From contig JACCGJ010001458.1 in assembly GCA_013407085.1 (NCBI GenBank), positions 1 to 64,000 on the forward strand: 64,000 nt of DNA, written 5' to 3'. The translations under genes and the position numbers were made by a program. Below, piece by piece: positions 26,101 to 38,100 of this stretch (positions are counted from its first letter, which is position 1; every line of letters starts with the position of its first letter). A model generated the notes under the pieces. The model saw only the letters and a program-made list of their open reading frames with translations, searched no databases and was not told where the DNA came from. Origin of the DNA: Atriophallophorus winterbourni (taxonomy: Eukaryota; Platyhelminthes; Trematoda; Plagiorchiida; Microphallidae).

Positions 26101-29100
26101 CTTCTTCTATAAACCGAAGAACAAAATGACAATGAATATCAATTGATTTCTGTTGATTAGGACTGAAATAGAAATCCGCAAAAAAGCGCGCGAACTCAAA
26201 TTGATAACCATTAACTAAGATACATTCTGTTGCGGCGACCAACTTCACCATTTGAATTCTGTTATGCGCCATAACAAGAGCAATCTTATATCTACAATTT
26301 TTTTTCATTTGATTTGCGTAATTCTTAAGTTCACAAAGTGAATGTTCTGGTTAATGGCAAAAATAGCTTAGGATTATCGTGGCGTAGATTCAATTGCGTT
26401 GTGTATTCAATATCCGAACATGATATTATTATTACGTCAATTTACATTAATCTCACAATGATGAGCTTTGTATGAGCCCGGGACAGCATTCCGGATGCCT
26501 ATGATGCTAAATTTAATTAATGACAATACGACAGACAAATCGCGCATCTTCCTGGCACTGTTCCACTGGATGTGTTCTGTAGCGTGTTGCCAACAAGGTC
26601 GACGAGCTTGACGTCTTTGTTGAAGACATTTCATCAACCAGCTCGTTGGCCTAATCAGTAAAAGTTCATTTATCCATCTAGCTTCTTGATGAAACATCCT
26701 AAACAGGCAACGTTAAGAGCATTCGATCAAGCCATTCGTTTGATTTGATTGAAATCACCTCTTGGTCCATCAGTTAAAATCACTCGTCGCAATTGAACTT
26801 TAATTTGCACTCAAAAATTTTTTTCTCAAATTAGGTTGTTTGTCCTGGGTAGTGGGTCACTAAAACTCTGGGCAAATAACGCGTGTATTTATCAATTGAA
26901 TGCCTATTTTCGTGCCTTACGCTATATTTATCTGATGGGTGAATAATGATATGAATAGAACAAACTGAACGTTCTGTGTAACTCATGATTGGAGTCACGC
27001 TACATAGTTGACTACAATTTTCTCATTTTAATATTTACTACGAGTTGGACGTTTGCTTGTGGGAATCACTGTCTTCAATGTACACGTGAAGGATACGTGA
27101 GGGCGAGTAAAGTTTATTGTCCCATCTTGCTCGCTCATTTAGAAAATTTCATATATCCCAGTAAGTCGGTGGTTTCTTTGTCCTTCACATCAAACCAGGG
27201 AGCACTGGCTTATCTTGTGGCCATCAACATGACAGCCACTTAGTGACACCGAAAACCAGCACAATTGTCACGTGCTCTCATGAAACGCTCATTATCCTTG
27301 TCAACATGAGTAGTTAAAATGCTGGTGGCAAAAATGAAGACATGTTTATGTAAGGTGTCATAATCCGGGCGTGTGGGAAAGCTTGCCCAAAAGTTGTCTT
27401 ATATTTCTATCTTAAAGCTTCGCGTTTAAAACCATTTTTGACCGAGAACATGTGAAGTAGCTGATCGATGCCCCGGTTTTCGTTGAAACTTTTCTCAAGA
27501 TATCTAAGACGAAAAAGTGACAACATGAGGATATGGAAATGAGGCTAGACAGTTGATACTACTAGGTCTTCAGAGTAAAGTCTTCATCGCATACAATAGT
27601 CAATTTATTCGCGTGATTTGACCCAGAAATTTGCGTCATAGGACTGTGATGTAAATATTCATGCGAATATGTACGAATATGTACTACAAAGTTATAGTTG
27701 TATGCCAGTGATATATATAGGGTTCTTACAAAGAACCACGATGCACATCAAGCGCTTGGCCAGGAATCACTTTGTGATTCTGTATTTGAACATCGTGGTT
27801 CCTTGTACGAACCCTATGTAACAGTGGCATACAAGTATAACTTTGTTTACCGCTTTACCATTGTTTCAAGGCTCACTGCAACAAATCTTACTGTCTCCAC
27901 CTGATGATGGCAAACAGGTGGTGTGTAAGGGATTGAAATGTGAGCACCACAATACATTGTATATGTACTACGTTCAAACAGCATGTCCGATTATGTGACG
28001 TCATGCCAATGTGGATCACCTGAACACATCTCAAGCGAAATATAACATAGAAACAAATGTGTCACCAAATGACTATTCGAATACAACTAAACTAAATGCG
28101 ACAAACTAAATTAACTTTTATCGCTTACTGAACCTAATCTTACTGTCTCCACCTGATGACGGCAAACAGACGGAAATCGGTAGTGGAGTGAATTTCGGGG
28201 AATGTGAGCAACACATCACTTTGGTCATTCATAAGCGCCTTGAGTGCTTGACCACGAGTCACTATGAGATTCTGTGTTTCAACATCGTGGTTCGTTGTAC
28301 GAACCCTATGTAACAGTGGCATTCAAGTATAACTTTGTTTACCACTTATCCACTGTTTCAAGGCTCACTGAACCTAATCTTACTGTCTCCATCTGATAAC
28401 GGCAAATAGCTGGAAACCGGCAGTGTAGTGTAAGTGCGGGGGATGTGGGCCCCACAATACCTTAATTTCGTCCGCATTCTCGTGTTTGCTATCGACAAAA
28501 TAGCCAGACGACACGGGGAATAGCAAAATATATATAATCACAAAATGGGAATTGCAAATTTAAAATGCAATAATGCTGATTCATTTCCCATAAAAACACG
28601 CACCTTGGATAGAACCATCATAATTGAACACTTGTTGCACCAGGAAATATAAATTTGTCATTTCTCTAATGTCGGGTAATGATACAATCGATACCATCAA
28701 TTTTATTGAAGAACATTTGATTTTCGATTTACCCACGTCATGTTTGAAAGCAACTGTGGGTATCTACCTGATAACTCGCTGAACAACTGAATCTATTGAT
28801 CCGCTACGCTGAGGTTAATCTTGATACTAGCAGCTTAAGGCGAATTTCCGCATTTTCGTTACACATGCGATGAACCAAACGAACTCTTCGTGAAAACTTG
28901 TCCATCCAATCATCCTAATGACGATCTCATATCTGTGAACGAAATTGTTATATTAATATTGAATATGCGAGAAATTTCCTCAACCTGCTGTGATGTTCAC
29001 GCCCATCCGGGTCAATCAACATGCAACCTGCTGGTTGTTACACTCAGTCTTTACCAGCACATGATGGGAAACCTCGCTCAAACGTTTGTGTGTTTCTTGC

Positions 29101-32100
29101 AATTGGTTCAAATAATTACATAAGCAAAATAACTTGTCGTTCAATCAAATTCACCCCCCCCGCCACCCTCTTCCTCGTAGTTAAACACTTGACCTATTTC
29201 GGCAAATTTCGATCGAACCGAAACCACGATGGGGGTCACAAGTTCTCACGAGAGGCGGAAGCCACCGCAGGTAAGTTCCCATTCGCATGCTACCCTAATA
29301 TTCCATAATATTCTGGGGTGGAGCAAGAACATGATAAAGGGGAGAGCAATTTTCGTGCACACGCAAATCGAAGTATTTTTTTCTTCCTGATACGAATAAA
29401 TGTTCCGTGGACGTGACGATAATAATTTACAACACATCCGGTGGAACGTGAACATAATTTTCCTCGAATATTTGAAATTGCCGATGAAAATTATCAAGTA
29501 ACAAATTTTAAATGATATTTAAAACGATTTCTCAGAAAGGGGAATTGGGTCAACTTTTCTGGTCGACAAACGCAACGTCTTCAATTAAAATGGGATCACT
29601 ATGTTCGTATTGCACACGTGACAAATTGCATATGGTTTACACTCATCAGAACGAAGAAACGCGAGACTAAGTTTCGCAAGAATGGTTCAGTCTACTGTGC
29701 TCAAGAACATGGCTACACAATATACCCGTTTACATCAAAACGAGTACTTTTGCGAGCTCCGTTTTTTAATACTTGTTCATTTAAGTCAATTTGTGTTTAC
29801 TGTTGAACCTTCACCTAAATGTGTGTTTGTTAAGTTTGAGCATAACGCTGCCAGGTTGAGGCTTGAATGATCAATTCTATGTTAAATGAATCAACAAATA
29901 AATCATCCTGATATTCAAAAAAGCTTATTTGCATGCATATCCATCATACACACACCCCACGACCGGATTTGTGCTGTTTGCGCTCATCAGATAGGGACAG
30001 TAGGATCAGAATACACATGTGCTTGAATCAGTGGAAGAATGGTAAACAAGTTCCACTTGTATGTCACTGTTGGATAAGGTTGGTAGGACCAACCTGTTCA
30101 AGCGCATTAGCCCACTCTCATGTAGAATGGGTTTGAACGCATGACCATAAACAAAACAAATACCTAACAGTAGCATGCAAGCGCAACTTGCTTGCCATTC
30201 TTCCACTGTTTAAAGCGCATGTGGATCCTGATCTTACTGTACCTACCTGATGAGTGCAAACAGCAATAAACGTACCGTGGGGTGTGTATGTGTGCTATAG
30301 AAATGCATGCAAATGAGCTTTTTTGTTCATGGTCATGGATTCAAACCCAGTCTATATCAGTTCATGTGATTAAACAGGTTGGTCGTACCAACCTTACCCA
30401 AAAGTGGCATACAAGCCCGACTTGTTTGTCATCCTAATATTACTTCTGATACGATTTTAAGGGTTATGGTGAGGGTTACGTTGCTGTGGTACCCGGACCG
30501 AATCCACGAGGCGTTTCTGGATCAAATGTTAGTTTTAGAATCCTCAATGAAATAAGAGAAAATTTATGAAACCAAGCGCTTTCTGGTACACAATTAACAG
30601 ACATACCTCGGCACTTTGTGTGTACTAGGCAGGAAAGTTACAAATAATAAATTATCTACTATTCAAACATAAGCCATCTTCTCACACTACTAGGAAGATA
30701 TAAATGTGTTCTTGTGTATGTGAGTCTACTTGCTCACACTCGTTTTAGTTCACCTTCTTAGGGGACGGTTATCGTACAGCTCGTGAGTATATGCGTGTGA
30801 ATGCAACGTAGCTCGAAACATCTGGTGGTGTGGACCCTCGCGCGAGTGAAATAACGACGACATCACCAGCAGCAACAACAACACCACCATCGACTGCAGC
30901 AGTGTCAGTGGATTGTCTCCGAAAGACAAGCCACCAAGATGATTAATAACTTATTCGCATTACCCTCCTGTGTACTCGCAGAATGCCCGGAACATATGAG
31001 ACGTTCCTTTTGGGTTTTTCGGGGATATATGCATTAAAATAATCCATCGATATTAAAAAAAGAACGTCGGGAAATACGAGCTTGTTGCTGTTCACTTTGT
31101 GGCCTAAAAAACTCAGAAATTCAGTTAAAAAATGATGCTAAGGTTTAAAAATGTTTCAATAGTTAGTGTTTCGCGTTTGAGGTGTAAAACATTTTTGGTT
31201 TGATTGCCAATAAAAGAGAGGTGAAGATATTTTTATTAGTTATCTCATTGATTATCAACGTAAATTGTATATTACAATTTTCAAGGAATCCTTTGAAAGC
31301 TACGGTATTAACTGGGAAGACATCCTTGTTTACTCTTTCCACGTAATTGGATATTGAGCATGAGCTATCCAGTGGGTGAGCAACTGAAGACTGAGGCTAA
31401 TCACGGGTTCTATGTAACTCTTATTCGGCGTTCGTTTGAGTGATTTGCTGAATTACAATTCCAAGTCTATAAAAGAAGTTTCTTGCTTGGTGAACATCGT
31501 TTGAGACATTCGTGGTGAATATGTTCAATGCTAGGTTTATAAATTAATGAAAATAAAAACCGTGATAGCATAGCTTGTTGCATAACAAATGGGAGCATAC
31601 ACCACCATTACCAGTTCGTGCCAATGAAACCAGGATAAACGCGGGGCACATTGACTTTATTAAAAGAAATTCGACTTCACATTTGTTAGCCATTTTCAGC
31701 ACCTGTGGTTTCATTCTCAAAACATCAATCTAGCACTTGGATGTAATACTTCAAAAGTGATTTAACTTTATCCGCGAAAGGGTCAACGCGTGTTTTTTAA
31801 CCCCCGTTACTGAACGAAACCCACATGGCACACTCTGCTCACAAATCAAACCATAGGTGACCACACAATTTCTGGTTGACTTCCACGGTAGGCTAATCCT
31901 TTCGATGTCGCGTTCGCGTTACCGGAAAATGATTCGCGCGAACTCAGTAATCCGATTTAATGATGGGTTACACTTGTCAACGTCAGTGGACCGTGATTGA
32001 AGGTGACTTTGAGCAGTATTCCATCGCCGATGTCATCAGGAACTCGAGCAATGAGTTAAATGAAAGCAGAGCGAAATTCACTGTGTGGTTACGTAATAAA

Positions 32101-35100
32101 TGAATGAAATCCGACGTAATGTTCTGTGTTCAAGCAATCTATGCCCATGCACAGAAATAATTTTGTGCAAAGCAACAGCATTTCAAACAATCTGTCGTGA
32201 ATTAATGAGAGCTAAAAAGGTTGGAGGGTGTTCGAAAGGCAGCCTCCTGGTTTTCTTAAATTCGCCTAAAATACAACTGATCAATATCTTCCGAGAGTCG
32301 ATGAATTTAGGCGCATGCGGATCCTGATCTTACTGTCTCTACCTGATGAGTGCAAACAGCACGAAACCGTTCGTGGGGTGTGCGTGACTATTTAGGCAGA
32401 GGTCATTTTAATTTTAAGTTGATATGACTACTTTCGTGACAAATTTTATTGATTAGTAAGGTTGTAGGGCTGCATGGATCTATTGGTTTGCGGCTCGAAT
32501 CATCATTGCCGCTCTACACTCGATTGTAAATTAGGCACCGTGAACAATTGATATTTGTGTAATGAATCGGCTAGAGGAGTTTTTGGTAACGTTTCGATTC
32601 TGATGGAAAATTTTGCCAGACCGTGTGTCAGTACAAACGGGGTTCTGGTTCAAATTGCATTTACCTGACGTTTGCTATAAAATACATATATGATGAGAGT
32701 GTTAAGATAATCAGTAGAGGTGCTGTCGTGTAAAATCAATAAGATATCTGACTCTACACCGATTACGTAATCTGGCTAGTTGGTTTGCAGAGGATGATAG
32801 GACCTGCACACAGCCAAAGCAATTAAAATGATTACACCGCGTGAAGAGGGTGTTTCTATAGATCTTGATCTCACAAATATATCTTAACAAGCTCATCGCC
32901 TACCATGAGCATTTCATAGTAAGATTTGGATTGGTCAGTTAAATGTAATTTAAACTTTATTCTTGCTGCCATTGACACACTTTGCCCGAACAAGTTTCTC
33001 TAACCGAAGCGGAACGATATCAAAAACTGTTTTAATTTATTTGTTATTAACTTTTCGTTCATAACGGTGGTTTGCCGATCTGCTTCGAACAGCCCGATAT
33101 CTTGCCGGGTTGCGACATTAGTCGCAAAAATAGCTAAGACCGATTAGTGCTATGCCCATTGAATAAAAATATCGCCTTTAAACGCAGCAGAATATATATG
33201 TAGAGCTTCTAAAGGACACAGCTGCCGGATAAACAATAAGTAGTGAATATTTCAGATTGTCTCGGTTTAGGGGTTTTTCTGAGTTAACATGATTAAGTAC
33301 TAAAATTTTCACTCATCTTTTTAAAAAAGAAATGTTTTTCCATGTAGGTTAACTATTTCCAATCGCTAAGTTATTATCTACTCTGAAAGCTGGAAGCATG
33401 TTTCTCCCAAACTCTGTTTCTAGCGCGAAATAATGACATGCTGGTGGTACCACGGAACACAATCGCCCCCGTGTGTCTTCGAAGGCATTCAATGCTTGTC
33501 CCCATAATAATCACCACCTTTTCATCATTCTGCGTTGTTTGTCAGGCCAACACCTGCGTGGTGAAATGTTTGACAACCAGTCCGACCCGTTCCTTTCAAC
33601 AGAACAATAAGGCCAGATGTTGTGCGAGGATTTTGAAAGGAGTAGGCGAATCCAGGCTACTATTCCCTTTCTGTTTGTCTCTGCTTGGCACGGTTTAGTT
33701 TCATCTTGAAGCAAATACTGGTAGTGAAGTTAAATTTCACTGAGAATCAATCAAAACACACCATGCTGTCTTCTAGCACGTTTTCATATCGGAGGTAGTT
33801 TATCTCATTTGCCTCTAGGTACCTTTGTTACAACGACGATTCAATGTATCTCGTTGATATCCTGTGTAATTTATTTGTGATTATCATGTTATGTGTCATT
33901 TTTAAGAAATTTTTTTGTGTAACATTAGTCTGAAGCTAGAGTTGCGAAAATGTTCAACTAAAACTCTATCATAGTTTCTTTTACTTTTATATTTTTCAAA
34001 GAAAAATTATCAAAAGAATAATCATCATTGCTGCGCAAGTTTAAGATTAGTGCCAAGTATCCGTTAACGCAGAATAAGAGGTGAGATATATAATTTTCGT
34101 GAAAGTTTTGTGATGGAAACGATTTTGTTACCACCCGATTACATATATGCGTAAATAAACTTTGGAATTTGTCGCAATATCGCGATTAATAATCACCTAA
34201 CATCGATAACCTCAAACTAGCCACGTCTTATTCAACAAAATTATGGGTTTATAATTAGCAGAGGTCAAATGTTTGTACGTCCATCATTTGCCGGTTTCAA
34301 GCCGAGACGAGTTAGGTGATTGCCTAGTGATCCATCCTGTAATAATGGCAGATATTATGAATTCGTTTTCATCAACATTATGTTTCCTTTTCACCAATGG
34401 AATTAACGAAATCAAAACACAGTTGCGGATCAAGTGAGATTCGAATTGATATAGATGAGAAATTGGTTGATAGATTGGCAAATATGTCGACCACGAATTA
34501 CTAAATTACTCACGATTTTTAAAACTTTATACATTTTGAGCAAACAATCTGAATAGGTTTTAACTAGCATAGTGGAGTAATGCACACTTTTAAGAAACAT
34601 GGATGTTTGGCGTGGATTTTTTTTAACAAATAACTATTTACTTGCTATCTTTGTTAATCGGGTTTCTTAGTCTAAAATATAGTGTTATTCTCCGCCTTTT
34701 AACAGCATGAATCGCTAAAGGTGATAGGCTTTCACATATAGGACACGGTGCTAGGCTGTTACAGTTAGATTTTCACCTATGGCTGGTATGGATAGGAATG
34801 GAAGGAATTCAGGATATGGCACAGTTAATTTGATGTGCAGCTGTGGGGTTTGATTCACGGCTTACCAGCCAAACGATCGCACACAGAATCTAATACGGTT
34901 GATCATACATATCGAATCAGTCTGACGATTGCTTATAACATTGGCATTCAAAGCCAAAGCCAAAAGGGTGTCAAGATAAAAACAGTGAATATATTCCGAT
35001 TGGTTGCGCAAATAGCTATCAGCTTAACGTCTAGTTACTATGATTGGTTTGGTGTCATTTTATCGGGTTACCACCGTTTTCGTTTCTAACCAGCTTACAG

Positions 35101-38100
35101 CCGGATAAATATTTATCAAGATCGGCGCGTGTTAGGCTGCTTTTGATGCAGCAGTTTAACCCGTTACTACCCTCAGTACCGAATTCGGTACGCTAATTAA
35201 AAGTTGTATAAATAAACAGTTATCTGTTCAAGTCGTTTCCGTTGTGTTTTTACTTGTTCAATATAAGTCTAGTACCAGTTTGATACAGAGATACATCAGT
35301 CATCCGGCATATAACGCCAGTGTGCATCGAGAGTTTGCGAGAGATGGGCGTGTAGCGTATTCAGCCTAGAAATTAAATTGGGCAGGTAAGGGTTAAGCAC
35401 TATGCAGTAAACCATGACGATGAATGCACGTTTGGGAATACTACGCTTGTCCTTCCTCAGTCAGGAAATTAAACGCATTAGTGATAGAATGTTGTGGATA
35501 CACAACGTGCAACCGTTTGACTTACCTTGGAAGTAACTCTTCATTCTCAGATACGACACGGCGAGGCGTAGGATGGAGAGTTTGTCCAGTTTGACGATGA
35601 CATTCTGTTCGAACGGGAGCAAACTTGCCAAGTGTTCCAACTCCGAGTTCAGTCGCTCACGATGTCGTTTGCTGGGATTCGATTTAGCATTCTGGTCGTG
35701 GCGTGAACCGAGGCCCAGTGGCTTGGCACTGCAAAGGAAAGTCACCGTGTTAGACAGAGATCAAAACGCCTGTAAGTATGGCTCAGATGTGAACCGGCTT
35801 AATGACTACAGATTGTCCAATATATCGATTATTACTGAGCGGTTACGTAACGATTTTCATTCTGATTTTCCGCTGATTCCCGCTACTCAATCCCCTGTGA
35901 CGTTTGATCCAATAACCATCTTTGTTGATGCATATTTCGTTGACTTTCCCATTAAGAAACATTGATAAAACAGTTCCACAGTTTTCCGTAACACGAGTCT
36001 GGAACCGAGATCTTTTCACTTATTCGAAAACGATCATTAAACAATCCGTGAAGAAATGACAAGCGTTAATACAGTTCTATTGCTCACATTCCCGACACTG
36101 TTAACACAACCGGTTGTGGGTTATTTGCTACGATCAAACGCAAAAACTAGCTTGAGTGAGCGTTTTACGAGCAGCAGAATAGCAAACGAGTTTTCGTTGA
36201 CATGACTGCTAAATTATTGTACGTTTAGTCTAGATTATTTGCCCTATTCCTGATCCACGAAGGAGATACTTGTTATTACTACTTCAAGAACACAGTCAAG
36301 AGTTGCATTTTATTGGTGCGCTACCCCTAAAATTTCTTTCTTTTAAACGACTCTATATAACTACGTCGGAAAACGCTGATGACTAATGTGTGTTGTTGAG
36401 CGCATTAATGTCCTGGATGCTGCTGTCTAGCGTCAAAATCCTCCCCATTGCAGTGTTTCCAAAATCAGGAGCTTTTGTACCTTTTAATTTCGTGATTCAC
36501 GTTGGTTTTCAGAGTGTGTTCTTGAATGTCCATCGCCTTTCTTTCTTCATCAACTTCCTTAACAATGAAGTAAATTAGTTGAAGAACTGCGCAAAGGGCC
36601 CATTTGTAAAACTATGGTAGACCAGCGCAATCATGAGCACATTATCCCATTTTGTCAGTGTTTATTTAAATAAATTTACATTCCACCGCGGCTCTTGTGC
36701 CATCTGCTTAATCCAGATTCAAACAAGATAGCGAGTTTATTGCCAATACATTATAACCATCAAATTGTACTACTCGTTGAGCTGCATGACAGATTGATCT
36801 CTGATATTTTTTCACCAGATATATTAGAAATCCATGGCTCACACCCATCTGTCGTGCGCCACGAGAGGGTGCGCCAGGTTTGATGAGAACGGCGACACGC
36901 GTCCCGATTGCACGAATCGCCGCTCACCCCCCCCACCCCCAATTTGCTCGATTTCGAGTGGCAGACTGTTTCGCCAATCAAGGTTGATTATTTTCACTTA
37001 CTTGCATATGGCCTTGACTTTGGCGGAAAATCTGATAAGCTTCGTGTTGTCTACAACCATCTGGCACGGTATAATATGGATTCGTAAAAAACAACCGATT
37101 TGTAATGGGGAAATTGTTTACAGCGTCCGTGTTAGGTATATCGAGTATAGTACTAGAATTAATATTAAATTGCATATGTATAAAAAATTAAATTAATAAT
37201 AGTTTCATATATAGAAGAGCTCACATCCCCATCACATTCACACGCAAACGCTTTCTGGTTGTTTGCCACCGTCAGGTGGAGACAGTAAGATTAGGTTCAT
37301 GGAACCTTGAAACAGTGGATAAGTGGTAAACAAGGCTATACTTGAATGCCATTGTTACATAGGGTTCGTACAACGAACCACGATGTTCAAACACAAAATC
37401 ACATAGTGACTCGTGGTCAAGCACTGAAGGCGCTTATGGATGACCAAAGTAATGTCTTGCTCACATCCCCCGAAATTACACTCCACTAACAGTTTCTGAC
37501 TTTTTGCCGTCATCAGGTGGAGACAGTAAGATTATGTTCAGTGAGCCTGAAAGTAGTGGATAAGTGGTAAAGAAAGTTATACTTGAATGCCACTGTTATA
37601 TGGGGTTCTTACAAAAACGACGATGTTCCAATTCAGAATCACAAATTGATTGTTGGCCAAGCACGAAAGTCGCTTATAATTGTGGTGTCGTTTCCTGAGT
37701 CTGTCATAATTGGTTATTTAAACACACCTGCTTGGAATGTGATTAGAACTTATTTCAATAGCTGGAAGGATTAGCAGATTCCAACGTCACTCGCAGCCAG
37801 GCTGTTTATTATCTGAAGCATTATTGCCAATTGTGCATTTTTTCTCTAGGCCAATTTTTGCGCAGAATTTCTGTCCGCTAAACGTACCAGGATAATCCAA
37901 CTCAATGTGGGAGAATTGTTTTCGTAAATACTTTGGGCAATGAAGGACAATTGCATGAGCCCCTTTGAAACGATTTATCTCGCTTCGTACATCGTTTGCA
38001 GCACAGTGTTTGACGTTGTGGTTAAACGTGGTGAATAACCATGGACAGTTGTAAGGAGATGATCGAAAACTAATGGCAAAATATCCAAAAGAACCAACGA

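Larger units (their letters stand above)
27688..28450 (+). repeat. Family A hammerhead tandem array with inverted 5' end
   Basis: Three hammerhead cores on the plus strand begin at 27901, 28153 and 28393 (steps of 252 and 240 bp), separated by a shared body. The 5' end is folded back: 27688-27743 is an imperfect inverted copy of 27791-27844. The whole array sits in AHR intron 2, antisense to the gene. Confidence 0.85.
29934..30430. repeat. Family B head-to-head repeat pair
   Basis: A minus-strand unit (hammerhead at 29955-29996) faces a plus-strand unit (hammerhead at 30241-30282). The plus unit continues through GGTGTGTATGTGTG, AAATGCATGCAAATGAGCTT and the hairpin at 30376-30394. The bodies between the two ribozymes are inverted copies of each other. 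Confidence 0.8.
37205..37690 (-). repeat. Family A tandem pair, sense to AHR
   Basis: Two family A units on the minus strand, with hammerhead cores 241 bp apart (near 37275 and 37516), in AHR intron 1. The unit body carries the conserved hairpin at 37363-37379 (GGTTCG, loop TACAA, CGAACC). This is the cleanest tandem array on the same strand as the receptor gene. Confidence 0.85.

Noticed and set aside
30780..30950. Thr/Ala/Pro-rich plus-strand frame as an exon
   Set aside because: Built from CAN triplets, with no acceptable splice sites. Simple sequence explains it.
36090..36130. Possible hammerhead trace (ACAACCGGTTGTGGG)
   Set aside because: Only the CCGG palindrome and a TGCTCACATT-like flank remain. 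Too little to call.
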